From assembly GCA_017619315.1 (NCBI GenBank), contig JAFZSN010000011.1, positions 62,001-126,000 on the forward strand: a stretch of DNA of 64,000 nucleotides, read 5' to 3'. Shown here piece by piece: positions 9,189 to 17,641 of the stretch. How positions within the stretch are numbered: the first letter of the stretch is position 1; each line of letters starts with the position of its first letter. This DNA is from Candidatus Saccharimonadota bacterium (GTDB lineage Bacteria; Patescibacteriota; Saccharimonadia; Saccharimonadales; Saccharimonadaceae). The notes under the pieces were generated by a model that worked only from the letters and a program-made list of their open reading frames with translations, did not search any database and was not told the origin of the DNA. A program made the position numbers and the translations under genes.

Positions 9189-11048
9189 TTAATTCTTTTC
9201 GGATTTTTTATCCGCGCTCTTATTCTTGTCTTCCTTGTCTTTTGATTCTTCTGAACCGTCAGATTTTTCCGAATCTTTAGAGTCTTTGGAGTCCTTAGAT
9301 TCCTCGTCCTCATTCTTTTGCTCAACCTTATTACCATTCTGATCCTTAACTTCTAGATATACGGTGATTTTGTTTGTATCGCCAGGCACAGTACTCACCC
9401 ATGGGAACGAACCGTCAATCCTTGCATCAACTACGCCATCGATATCTTTCAGCATATGCGTTGCGTCACCGATACCATGTCCTTTGATTAGGTCAGCGAT
9501 GCTGGTTTCGGTTAAATTCGGACCGGTGAGATACGAAGTTTTGAGTTTCCCGGTATAGCCACTATCAGTCTTGAGGAAGTTTTCGATAAATGGATCTTTC
9601 ATCTCGTAAATCTTCTGATCGTCTTTCAGGTTCGCTTTCTCGGTGATGAATTCAATAACCTTTGTCTTATCAATTACGAAGATAGAGGTAGTCGTAACAA
9701 CTTTGAGAGTCGCCTTAGCTCCATCTTTCACCTCTTCTCCAACTTTTGGTGTTATTTCCGGATCAGAAGTGTTCTGCGCCAAGCTTGATTCGATTGCGAG
9801 TGAGTCGTCGCCAATTTCCTCAAGCAGTTTTGCCTTGTTCTCATCCAAACCGTTAGTGGTCAACTGACTTTTTGCTTTCTCGACGTCAGATTGTTGGACG
9901 ACCGTTACTTCTTTATCGGTACCGCCGGTTATAGCCTTGTCAGAATAAACCTTGACTTGCATATTGTCCCAACCACTATTCGATGGTGATACGTTGTACT
10001 TTGAACCAGGCTCTGCAGCTGTAACGTTAATCCTAGCGCTAATTAAGCACCCTCTCCCGAACGCAGAAGCTTGGCCATTGTTTTCGCAGGCGTCGGCCGT
10101 TTCACCATCCCAGGACAGGGTAACAGTTTTATCTGCAACAAAAGTGAGTCCATTGAAAGTAAATTGGGAACCGCTATCGACTTGGGTTACACCCCTAGTA
10201 TAAAAGTAGTCATATATTACTAATTCTCCGCTCGCCTTATCGCCGACATTTTTCTTCCCAGTGGCCTCAAATTCCACTTCCTGAGGGGTTTCGATCTTCT
10301 TTTCTTCCAAATAGAATTTGCCAATGCTTGAATCTTCCTCAGACAGTTCAGTTGTGAACGTTAGCGCTTCTGAGAAGTTGTTTGATGAAGCCTTGACACC
10401 CACAGAGACAGTGACGGCAGGAGCTATAGCGAAAGCCCAAATCATAAATAATATCAGAAGAACTAGGCCAATGCCGCAAGCTATCGACAATTTTTTATGG
10501 TCCTTAATCCATTCAATGATTTTATTAAGGCCTTCAGGAAGGTTCTTCTTGGATGAGTTCTTCTTTTCTTTAGACTTTTTGGCGCTCTTCTTGTCTTCTT
10601 TTTTCTCGTCCTCGCCTTCTTCATCATCGTCTTCATCTCCCGCATCTTCCTTCGCGTCCTCGTCCTTGGCGTCTTTTTCGTCTTCCTCTTCCTCTTCTGC
10701 TTCCACTTCGCCATTCGGGCTTTCGACCAACTCTTCTTTGGAGACATTCTCAATTTCGCTCTCGTCGTCAATGGTCGGAATCACGGGAGCCGTATTTAGA
10801 TCTTTCGTTACAGGAAGCTTGATTGAAGCCGCAAGTTTAACGATTGACGGGTCCACGGTAACAAGTACAATAGTTTTTTCGGCCGATTTGCCAGCCTTGT
10901 AAATAAGTTTGATGTTTACGATGCTCCGGAACACACCCGCCTTCTTTGGCGGTACTAGAGCCACGATTTTTTCTTTTGATTTCTCGATTTTTGCGATAAC
11001 ATCAGTAATGTCATCCTCGGGTTCTATATAAATAACATCCTTATTCAT
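9189..11048 (-). CDS. Baseplate-J-like single-pass membrane protein
   Basis: A 619-residue protein counted from the ATG at 11048, which lies 6 nt after TATATT and gives MNKDVIYIEPEDDITDV. The N-terminal cytosolic domain (about 90 residues) is followed by a very acidic stretch (about 94-154), a Lys-rich stretch and a membrane helix at about 188-209. The outer part begins with repeats reminiscent of the baseplate J/gp47 family found in CPR genomes (KNVGDKASGELVIYDYF, GSQFTFNGLTFVADKTVTL). The tail is Ser/Asp/Lys/Glu-rich. The family call is moderate and the function unknown. It heads the operon with RuvX-MltG and the LysM-CHAP enzyme (16-nt gap), suggesting an envelope role. Confidence 0.7.
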   Translation of the reverse strand: MNKDVIYIEPEDDITDVIAKIEKSKEKIVALVPPKKAGVFRSIVNIKLIYKAGKSAEKTIVLVTVDPSIVKLAASIKLPVTKDLNTAPVIPTIDDESEIENVSKEELVESPNGEVEAEEEEEDEKDAKDEDAKEDAGDEDDDEEGEDEKKEDKKSAKKSKEKKNSSKKNLPEGLNKIIEWIKDHKKLSIACGIGLVLLILFMIWAFAIAPAVTVSVGVKASSNNFSEALTFTTELSEEDSSIGKFYLEEKKIETPQEVEFEATGKKNVGDKASGELVIYDYFYTRGVTQVDSGSQFTFNGLTFVADKTVTLSWDGETADACENNGQASAFGRGCLISARINVTAAEPGSKYNVSPSNSGWDNMQVKVYSDKAITGGTDKEVTVVQQSDVEKAKSQLTTNGLDENKAKLLEEIGDDSLAIESSLAQNTSDPEITPKVGEEVKDGAKATLKVVTTTSIFVIDKTKVIEFITEKANLKDDQKIYEMKDPFIENFLKTDSGYTGKLKTSYLTGPNLTETSIADLIKGHGIGDATHMLKDIDGVVDARIDGSFPWVSTVPGDTNKITVYLEVKDQNGNKVEQKNEDEESKDSKDSKDSEKSDGSEESKDKEDKNKSADKKSEKN

Positions 11049-11054
11049 ATATAA

Positions 11055-11060
11055 AATATA
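11055..11060 (-). promoter_or_regulatory. -10 element of the baseplate-J-like gene, leaderless geometry
   Basis: TATATT on the minus strand, exactly 6 nt before the ATG at 11048. It is divergent from the kinase promoter (TAAAAT, 11083-11088). Confidence 0.5.
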
Positions 11061-11096
11061 ACACATTTTTTGATGCTTGTGTTAAAATATATATAA

Positions 11097-12833
11097 ATGA
11101 AAATGTTTAAGCATGAAAATACCCAAAACGAGCAGGCCGAAGATTCCGGCATGGCTGAATTGGTTCTAAAATCGCTTCATGATGGCGTAGCCATTATCGA
11201 CAAGGGTGGAGCCATTAAATTTATCAACCCAGCGGCGGTTCTTATGACCGGCGTGAGCTCAGCAAATGATGCTGTCGGGCTAGATTATGCCCTAGTTATC
11301 AAGTTAGAGAGCAAAGAGGGTCGCGAACTATCCGACCAAGAGAATCTTCTAACCCAGGCAATCAAAACTAATCAACCGCTCGAGCACTACCAAGCTTCAC
11401 TTATCAATACGTCTTCAGACAAACGTGTCCCGGTATCGATTTCTGTCATTCAGACTGACGGGGTAAATACTGACCGTATTATTACTTTCCGCGATATCAC
11501 TAAGGAACTCGAAGAAGAAGGCGAACAAACCGAGTTCATTTCTACGGCTTCGCACGAGATGCGTACCCCAGTTGCTACTATTGATGGATATTTAATGCTG
11601 GCCTTAAATCCGCAGACCGCCACTATCGACGAGCGTGCGCGCGGATATCTTGAAGCTGCCGAAAAAGCTTCAAAACACCTAGGTAAATTATTCCAAGATT
11701 TGCTTGACGTCACCAAGCTTGACGACGGTAAGAGCAAACTTCATCTCGAGCCGGTCGAAATGACTAGCCTGGTTGAGTCTATTGCCAAAGAGCATATTCC
11801 GCCCGCCGAAGAAGCCAAGCTTAAACTCACCTTTGGATCAAGCGAATCGTCATCCGACATGGGCCGCAAAATGCAGCAAGTTGTTTACAGCTTTGTGGAC
11901 ACCACGTATCTCCAGGAGATTGTAGACAACCTAATTAGTAATGCCATCAAATATACCCCCGAGGGAGGCTCGGTTTATGTAAATGTACGTGGCGACGGCG
12001 ACCGTGTGCTTATTAATGTCACCGACACCGGTATTGGCATTTCCGCTGACGACCTCACGCATATTTTCCAAAAGTTTTACCGTGTTGATAATTCCGACAC
12101 TAGGACGATTGGCGGTACTGGTCTCGGTCTATATCTGGTTAAACAGCGTGTTGAGGCTATGGGTGGCAAAGTCTGGGCCGAATCTGCATTCGGTGAAGGC
12201 ACGACCTTCTATGTTTCTCTGCCGCGCCTAACCGCTGATGAATATGAAAAACGTATGATCGTAGTTAAGAATCAACAGATTCAAGACCAAATGATCGGCG
12301 GTTCATCTAGTTCTACAACCAATACTCCAGAGCAAAATCCGTTCCTCGCTAGCGCGGGCGCGGCGGCACCTGCGGCTGCTCCGGTAACTCCAGTGGCTCC
12401 CGCAGCACCGGCGGCAACACCTGCAACGCCAGCAGCACCAGCTGCTCCGGCGACTCCAGTAGCCCCAGCGGCTCCAACCGCTCCGGCAGCTCCAGCAGCG
12501 ACAACGACGGTACCAACAGCTCCAGCAGCTACTCCGGCGGCTCCAGCAGCTCCCGCAACACCAGCGGCTCCAGCAGCAACACCAGCGGTCACGCCAGCTG
12601 TAGCTCCGGTAACACCGGCGCCAGCGGCTCCCGCTACTCCTACTACTCCAGCAACTACAACTCAACCCGTTACTCCAGCGCCAGCTCCAGCGGCGCCATC
12701 TATCCCGAGTTCGCCACCGGCGCCCCCCACACCGGCGCAGCCTACGGCGCAAGGTCCGGCAACACCCCAGCCTACGCCGCCCACTAACCCAGTTCAAACA
12801 AATGATAACAACATAAATGGAGGAAAACAATGA
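11097..12833 (+). CDS. Soluble PAS-containing sensor histidine kinase with an Ala/Pro/Thr tail
   Basis: A 578-residue kinase with no membrane segment. A PAS domain (about 20-135) precedes the dimerisation and phosphoacceptor domain with His153 in STASHEMRTP. The HATPase domain has the N box (DNLISNAIKYTP, from 277), DTGIG at 310-314 and TGLGL at 341-345. Residues from about 418 to the end are almost entirely Ala, Pro and Thr. It overlaps the response regulator by 4 nt (ATGA). Without a membrane sensor it probably reads a cytosolic signal through PAS. TAAAAT lies 8 nt before the ATG and there is no Shine-Dalgarno, so it may be leaderless. Confidence 0.9.
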   Translation: MKMFKHENTQNEQAEDSGMAELVLKSLHDGVAIIDKGGAIKFINPAAVLMTGVSSANDAVGLDYALVIKLESKEGRELSDQENLLTQAIKTNQPLEHYQASLINTSSDKRVPVSISVIQTDGVNTDRIITFRDITKELEEEGEQTEFISTASHEMRTPVATIDGYLMLALNPQTATIDERARGYLEAAEKASKHLGKLFQDLLDVTKLDDGKSKLHLEPVEMTSLVESIAKEHIPPAEEAKLKLTFGSSESSSDMGRKMQQVVYSFVDTTYLQEIVDNLISNAIKYTPEGGSVYVNVRGDGDRVLINVTDTGIGISADDLTHIFQKFYRVDNSDTRTIGGTGLGLYLVKQRVEAMGGKVWAESAFGEGTTFYVSLPRLTADEYEKRMIVVKNQQIQDQMIGGSSSSTTNTPEQNPFLASAGAAAPAAAPVTPVAPAAPAATPATPAAPAAPATPVAPAAPTAPAAPAATTTVPTAPAATPAAPAAPATPAAPAATPAVTPAVAPVTPAPAAPATPTTPATTTQPVTPAPAPAAPSIPSSPPAPPTPAQPTAQGPATPQPTPPTNPVQTNDNNINGGKQ

Positions 12834-13435
12834 GTAAAGTAATGGTAGTCGAAGACGACGCAAACCTACGCGAAATCTACAGCATCCGCATCACCGCCGA
12901 AGGCTACGAAGTCGTGTCCGCAGGGGACGGTGAGGAAGCGCTTGCTGTCGCGGTCCGCGAAAAACCGGACTTAATCCTAAGTGACGTAATGATGCCAAAA
13001 ATCTCCGGTTTTGACATGCTCGATATTTTACGTTCAACACCTGAAACCGCTAATATTAAAGTAATTATGATGACCGCTCTCTCCGCTGATGACCAAAGGC
13101 AACGCGGCGAACGTCTTGGTGCCAACAAATACTTAGTTAAATCACAGGTCGGTATCGAAGATGTGATCAACACCATCCATGAGACATTAGGCGATCGCGC
13201 CGGTGCTCCGGCTCCAGTTCCTGGTTCTCTCGCACCAGCCCCAGAAGCAGCTCCAGCAGCGGCTCCAGCCCCAGCTATGCCAGCACCGGAAATGGCGGCA
13301 GCACCTGCTCCAGCAGCGGCCCCAGCTCCAGCTATGCCAGCAGCAGCACCAGCTCCAGCGGCTCCAGCTATGCCAGCAGCGGCTCCAGCTCCAGCCCCAG
13401 CAGCCCCAGCTGCTCCCGAAGCACCAGCTATGTAA
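12830..13435 (+). CDS. Single-domain response regulator with an Ala/Pro tail
   Basis: A CheY-like receiver domain (residues 1-122) with Asp9/Asp10, phosphoacceptor Asp52 (LILSDVMMP), Thr82 and Lys104. A tail of about 80 residues of Ala/Pro/Met follows instead of a DNA-binding domain. The upstream kinase ends in a similar tail, so the pair shares a low-complexity extension. AATGGAGGA provides the ribosome site inside the kinase gene. The output is unlikely to be direct transcription control; protein-protein signalling is inferred. Confidence 0.88.
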   Translation: MSKVMVVEDDANLREIYSIRITAEGYEVVSAGDGEEALAVAVREKPDLILSDVMMPKISGFDMLDILRSTPETANIKVIMMTALSADDQRQRGERLGANKYLVKSQVGIEDVINTIHETLGDRAGAPAPVPGSLAPAPEAAPAAAPAPAMPAPEMAAAPAPAAAPAPAMPAAAPAPAAPAMPAAAPAPAPAAPAAPEAPAM

Positions 13436-13441
13436 TAACAT

Positions 13442-14122
13442 ATGGAAGAATCAAAGATTAGACTTAACAAATTTTTGGCCGAACGACTAGGTGTATCTAG
13501 GCGCGAAGCAGACGAGATGATTTCCTCCCATCAAGTCTCCGTCGACGGACGCCCCGCAATCCTAGGGGACAGAATTGACAAAGCTAGCAAAGTATGTTAT
13601 AATGATAAGATCATTCCGTTCGAAACGGAATATCTTTATTTGGCCTTTCATAAACCTGTCGGTTACGTCTGTTCTCGTCGCTCTCAAAAAACCGCTCCGA
13701 CTATCTATGAGATTTTGCCCAAAAAATATCACAAGTTAAAAACTGTCGGTCGTCTCGACAAGGACTCTTCCGGCTTAATTCTCCTCACCAACGATGGCGA
13801 TTTTGCTTTTCAAATGACTCATCCTAAATTCCGCAAAACCAAAGTCTACGAAGTAGAGCTAGACAAGCCTTTGGAGCCTTTGCACCAGCAAATGATTTCA
13901 GACTACGGCGTCATGCTAGACGACGGTCTGAGTCGGTTCAAAGTAATTAAAGACGAGAAACCGAATAGCTACATCGTTTCGCTTACCGAAGGCCGCAATC
14001 GTCAAATACGTCGCACTTTCGCCGCCCTAGGCTATAAAGTCGTAAAGCTCCATCGCACTACTTTTGGTAAGTACGAACTGGGAGACCTCACCGTCGGTAA
14101 ATATGATATAATAAAAGTATGA
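13442..14122 (+). CDS. RsuA/RluB-family rRNA pseudouridine synthase
   Basis: An N-terminal S4 RNA-binding domain (about 5-50, IRLNKFLAERLGVSRREADE) is followed by the catalytic domain with the RsuA-type motif GRLDKDSSGL (103-112), where Asp106 is the nucleophile, and EGRNRQIRR near the C-terminus. It modifies a uridine in 16S or 23S rRNA; the exact site cannot be told from sequence. The gene follows the response regulator by 6 nt and overlaps the FtsA-like gene by 4 nt. Confidence 0.88.
   Translation: MEESKIRLNKFLAERLGVSRREADEMISSHQVSVDGRPAILGDRIDKASKVCYNDKIIPFETEYLYLAFHKPVGYVCSRRSQKTAPTIYEILPKKYHKLKTVGRLDKDSSGLILLTNDGDFAFQMTHPKFRKTKVYEVELDKPLEPLHQQMISDYGVMLDDGLSRFKVIKDEKPNSYIVSLTEGRNRQIRRTFAALGYKVVKLHRTTFGKYELGDLTVGKYDIIKV
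14107..14112 (+). promoter_or_regulatory. -10 element of the FtsA-like gene, leaderless geometry
   Basis: TATAAT lies within the last codons of the pseudouridine synthase gene, exactly 6 nt before the ATG at 14119. The gene can therefore be expressed from the operon or from its own leaderless transcript. Confidence 0.5.
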
Positions 14123-15342
14123 GCACTATACTAGGCCTAGATATTGGCACCGAATTTGTGAAAGCTGTCCTTGCCCGCCCGAATCGGAAGGGTGATCTTG
14201 AGGTTCTCGGCGTCGCTAAGGCCAAGCAGGCCGAAGGTAATATGTGGGGTGGTGCTATCTCCGACATTCCGGCCGTGGTTAATGTATGTGAAGACGCTTT
14301 GTTTAAAGTTGAAAAACAAGCCGGCGAAAAAGCCGATCTGACTGTAGTTGGTGTGGCGGGTGAGCTAATCAAGGGCTCTACTACTACCGTCCACTATAAC
14401 CGCAAGAACCCCAACAAGCCTATCACTGACAACGAAATGCAGGAGATCATCAAGAAAGTCCAGCAAAAATCTGGTGAAGTAGCCAAGAAAACCGTCGCTC
14501 TAGAGACTGGTAATGATAATGTCGAGGTCCGCTTGATCAATTCTGCAATTGTTTCGCTAATCATTGATGGGTACAAAATCAGTAACCCTATCGGTTTCAA
14601 AGGCTCGGACGTCGTAATCCAATTCTATACAGCATTTGCTCCCCTAATTCACGTTGCCGCAATCGAAAAAGTCTGCGCCGAACTTAATCTCGACCTTCTT
14701 ACCGTTGCCGTAGAGCCGTTTGCAGTCTGCCGCGCTTGCCTTGGTGACGATTTGGATTCAAATTTCTCTGGCATTGTGATGGACATCGGAGGTGGCACTA
14801 CTGATATCGCCGTCGTCGAAGATGGTGGCGTCGAGGGCACCAAAATGTTCTCCATTGGTGGTCGCAGCTTCACCCATCAAGTTGCAGAGTCTCTAGGCGT
14901 TGATCATGATACCGCCGAACAGTACAAACTTGATTTCGAAACTACCAAACTAGACGACCGCGTCAAGGCCAAAGTCGAATCCGCCCTATCGCGTAACCTC
15001 AGCGTCTGGCTCACTGGTGTCGAAGTCGCCCTCGAGGAATTCGACAACGTCGGCAGCCTCCCTCGCAACGTCTTACTTTGTGGCGGCGGTGCTAGCCTAT
15101 CGATGATTCAGGAAACCCTTGCTGTTTCCGATTGGTACAAATCCTTACCGTTCTCCCGTCGTCCAGTCATTCACTTGATCGACGTCGCCGAGCTCCCGAA
15201 CCTCGTAAAAGAAGAAAAATTCGACCTCGATCATTCTTACGCCACAGCCCTCGGCCTACTTCGTGTCGGGGTTGATACGATAGCTGGTGCTCCCGAAGAA
15301 AACAAAATCAAAGCCAAAATCGCTAAACTTCTCCAAAAATAA
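14119..15342 (+). CDS. FtsA/PilM-like actin-fold ATPase
   Basis: A 407-residue ASKHA-fold protein. Phosphate 1 is LGLDIGTEFVKAV (5-17) and phosphate 2 is DIGGGTTDIAV (222-232); the adenosine motif is NVLLCGGGASL. The region between the first two resembles the SHS2 insertion of FtsA and PilM. The C-terminus (NKIKAKIAKLLQK) could form an amphipathic membrane-targeting helix as in FtsA. FtsA (Z-ring anchoring) is my preferred reading, but PilM of type IV pili is possible, and no ftsZ or pil genes are nearby to decide. Confidence 0.75.
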   Translation: MSTILGLDIGTEFVKAVLARPNRKGDLEVLGVAKAKQAEGNMWGGAISDIPAVVNVCEDALFKVEKQAGEKADLTVVGVAGELIKGSTTTVHYNRKNPNKPITDNEMQEIIKKVQQKSGEVAKKTVALETGNDNVEVRLINSAIVSLIIDGYKISNPIGFKGSDVVIQFYTAFAPLIHVAAIEKVCAELNLDLLTVAVEPFAVCRACLGDDLDSNFSGIVMDIGGGTTDIAVVEDGGVEGTKMFSIGGRSFTHQVAESLGVDHDTAEQYKLDFETTKLDDRVKAKVESALSRNLSVWLTGVEVALEEFDNVGSLPRNVLLCGGGASLSMIQETLAVSDWYKSLPFSRRPVIHLIDVAELPNLVKEEKFDLDHSYATALGLLRVGVDTIAGAPEENKIKAKIAKLLQK

Positions 15343-15379
15343 AAACGGCGCCCTTCAGGAAAAAGTGTACCGTTTTTTT
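15341..15379. terminator. Terminator between convergent FtsA-like and alaS genes
   Basis: AAAAACGG and CCGTTTTTTT flank a loop with partial further pairing. T tracts occur in both directions. Confidence 0.65.
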
Positions 15380-15387
15380 GTTTCTAA

Positions 15388-17271
15388 TTATTCTATGACA
15401 GCCTTAATTCTTCGCACCCCAGCCGACGACGACTCTTCTTTTTTGATTTTGAAGTGGCCAATTACGCCGGTATGTTCTACGTGCGGGCCACCACATACCT
15501 CGCGCGAAATCGGGTTATCGAAATCGCCAATCGTATAAACTTTCAATTTCTCAGGGTACTTATCCCAGAACTGCCCATGCGCCTTAAGCTCGTTTCGAGC
15601 ATAATCCTTGTCGTACTCATCATAAACCACCGGGAGATCTGCCTCAATCCACTCATTTACCTGTTTTTCAACCGCGGCTTTCTCCTCATCGGTCATTTTA
15701 TGATCCAGATTAAAATCGAATCTTAACCTTTCGGCAGTGGTATTAGAGCCCTTTTGCATAATGTCAGGCGACACCAGTTTTTGTAAAGCCGCGAGCAAAA
15801 GATGTGTAGCGGTGTGATACTTCACAGTCTGCTCGCCGTGGTCTTCAAGCCCACCTTTGAACATTCCCTTCGAAGCCGTCTGAGATCTCTCGCGCTGCTC
15901 TTTCAATGCCTCCTCAAATTCTTTTACATAGTTTTCCGAGAGCTTAATCCCCTCACGGTAGCATTCCTCCACCGAGAGCTCCATCGGGAACCCATAGGTA
16001 TCCTGGAGCTTAAAGATTTCACGTCCGTCTAGAGTCTTATTATCCCGAGTCATCTTACCAAGTTCCTTGAGCCCCTTATTTAAAGTCTTTCTAAAGGCCA
16101 CTTCCTCACGAATCATCACCTCTAGGGCGTTTTCGCGAGTTGTCAAAATTGAATCAGGTAGATCCTTATAATTGTCTGCTACGATTGGCACGATCTCAGC
16201 TAGGAAATTATCTGAGATACCAAGATCGAGCGCCCTTAGAATCGCGCGTCGGAGGAGCCTTCTCATTGCATAACCTTGCGTCTTATTAGACGGCACTAGT
16301 CCCTGCGATGCCAGTAGATATGCGCCGCGAATATGATCCGCAATTACGCGCATCTCAGCAGTGTTGTTATCGTAAGATTTACCAGAAATCTCTTCCAACT
16401 TATCGATAATCGGCTTGATTAGCGAGATTTTAAATACATCAAATGAGCCGATCGCGGCTGCAGCAATTCTCTCAAGTCCGCCACCGAAGTCAACATTTTT
16501 CTTTTCGAGCTCCGAGAAGCTACCGTCCTCATTTCGTTTATATTGCATAAAGACTTGGTTACCAATTTCCATAAATCTAGCCCCATCTGAAGCTGGATGG
16601 GCCAAACCGTATTTATCTTCATCTTGCAGCATTTCGCCGAAATCATAAAATACCTCTGAATCTGGTCCACATGGGTCACCAATCGGTGTCGAATCGCAGC
16701 CACCGCTGCGGCTCCACCAGTTCTCCTTGTCGTCATAGAAGAAAATTCTCTCACCCGGCTTAATACCGCGTTTGTCACCATCTTCGGCAGAACCGATTTC
16801 AGCAATCTTCGCTTCGATCCCCGCCTCGTGGAACACTTTCTGCCAAATCTCAGCCGCTTCGGTATCGCGCGGGATACCATATTTCTCGTTACCGATAAAA
16901 CAGGTTACATAAATCCGTTCAGGATCTAACCCTACTTCGCTCGTTAAGAATTCAAAAAATCCCCGAATCTGCTCTTCTTTGAAATAATCACCAAGCGACC
17001 AGTTCCCGAGCATTTCAAATACGGTGGTGTGCCTCGGGTCACCTACGTCCTCGATATCCTGCAATCTCATCGAAGGCTGTGAATCCGTGAGACGCGTACC
17101 CATGGGGTGCTCCTTGCCAAGTAGATATGGCAAAAGTGGCTGCATCCCAGACCCTGTAAAGAGAGTTGTTGGGTCGCCCTCGAGCACCAACGGTGCCGGC
17201 GCAATTACTTTATGTCCTCTTTTTTCTTGAAACTCTAAGAATTTTTGTCTAATCTTATTTGCATCATTCAT
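15388..17271 (-). CDS. alaS: Alanyl-tRNA synthetase lacking the C-terminal C-Ala domain
   Basis: A class II synthetase that charges tRNA-Ala. The catalytic core (about 1-240, with GSGMQPLLPYLLGKEHP and the glycine motif DFGGGLERI) and the tRNA-recognition helices are intact. The editing domain is also present with HTATH at 486-490 and the Cys593/His597 pair in CGGPH. The chain stops at residue 627, right after the editing domain, whereas typical bacterial enzymes of about 870 residues continue into the DHHA1-type C-Ala domain. No remnant follows. The start is 7 nt after TATAAT with no Shine-Dalgarno. Confidence 0.95.
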   Translation of the reverse strand: MNDANKIRQKFLEFQEKRGHKVIAPAPLVLEGDPTTLFTGSGMQPLLPYLLGKEHPMGTRLTDSQPSMRLQDIEDVGDPRHTTVFEMLGNWSLGDYFKEEQIRGFFEFLTSEVGLDPERIYVTCFIGNEKYGIPRDTEAAEIWQKVFHEAGIEAKIAEIGSAEDGDKRGIKPGERIFFYDDKENWWSRSGGCDSTPIGDPCGPDSEVFYDFGEMLQDEDKYGLAHPASDGARFMEIGNQVFMQYKRNEDGSFSELEKKNVDFGGGLERIAAAAIGSFDVFKISLIKPIIDKLEEISGKSYDNNTAEMRVIADHIRGAYLLASQGLVPSNKTQGYAMRRLLRRAILRALDLGISDNFLAEIVPIVADNYKDLPDSILTTRENALEVMIREEVAFRKTLNKGLKELGKMTRDNKTLDGREIFKLQDTYGFPMELSVEECYREGIKLSENYVKEFEEALKEQRERSQTASKGMFKGGLEDHGEQTVKYHTATHLLLAALQKLVSPDIMQKGSNTTAERLRFDFNLDHKMTDEEKAAVEKQVNEWIEADLPVVYDEYDKDYARNELKAHGQFWDKYPEKLKVYTIGDFDNPISREVCGGPHVEHTGVIGHFKIKKEESSSAGVRRIKAVIE

Positions 17272-17278
17272 AGAAGTT

Positions 17279-17284
17279 ATTATA
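17279..17284 (-). promoter_or_regulatory. alaS -10 element
   Basis: TATAAT on the minus strand, 7 nt before the ATG at 17271, implying a leaderless or nearly leaderless mRNA. Confidence 0.5.
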
Positions 17285-17293
17285 CCATAACTA

Positions 17294-17322
17294 TTGACAC
17301 TTTAAAGCATAAGTGATAAAAT
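17294..17322 (+). promoter_or_regulatory. Strong promoter of the 67-aa protein gene
   Basis: TTGACA (17294-17299), a 17-nt spacer and TAAAAT (17317-17322). Unlike many neighbours, the transcript has a leader of about 30 nt with AAAGGAG. Confidence 0.75.
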
Positions 17323-17359
17323 AACCTTAAGTATTATCTAAAATAAAAAAGGAGCTATA

Positions 17360-17563
17360 ATGGCACAAGCAAAAAAGAAAACTGCGACAAAAACTGCGAA
17401 AAAAGCCACTGCGGCTAGGACTCAGTGTCGCAAAAAGACTTGCACTCGTACTGCCAAGAAGCAGATCTCTGAGCGTGAGAAGATGCATATCTACGCTGTC
17501 ACCGGTATGAGCATTCTTGCAGGGGTTCTCCTTGCCGCTAATGCCGCGATGATGATCGTGTAG
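17360..17563 (+). CDS. Small Lys/Ala/Thr-rich protein with a C-terminal membrane helix
   Basis: A 67-residue protein. Residues 1-40 are strongly cationic and carry histone H1-like repeats (KKKTATKTAKKATAAR) plus two Cys in CRKKTC. Residues 44-66 form one membrane helix. It has a near-consensus promoter, a good Shine-Dalgarno sequence and its own terminator, so it is a monocistronic and probably well-expressed gene. The basic arm could bind nucleic acid or acidic lipid at the membrane; this is inference. Confidence 0.75.
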   Translation: MAQAKKKTATKTAKKATAARTQCRKKTCTRTAKKQISEREKMHIYAVTGMSILAGVLLAANAAMMIV

Positions 17564-17587
17564 TAATTAGATATACTTTGGATCCGA

Positions 17588-17618
17588 ATAATGCCCCGCC
17601 TGGGGCATTATTCTTTTC
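17588..17618 (+). terminator. Terminator of the 67-aa protein gene
   Basis: AATAATGCCCC-GCCT-GGGGCATTATT followed by CTTTTC. Confidence 0.8.
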
Positions 17619-17641
17619 ATTTATTCTTTACGGATAATCCT

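Noticed and set aside
10318..10902. Long Ser/Phe-rich plus-strand frame
   Set aside because: It is antisense to the acidic Glu/Asp/Lys stretch of the baseplate-J-like protein, whose repeats keep the opposite frame open.
12281..12592. Long minus-strand open frames opposite the kinase and regulator tails
   Set aside because: They are mirror images of GC-rich Ala/Pro codon repeats, with no ribosome site or promoter; the plus-strand genes explain the sequence.
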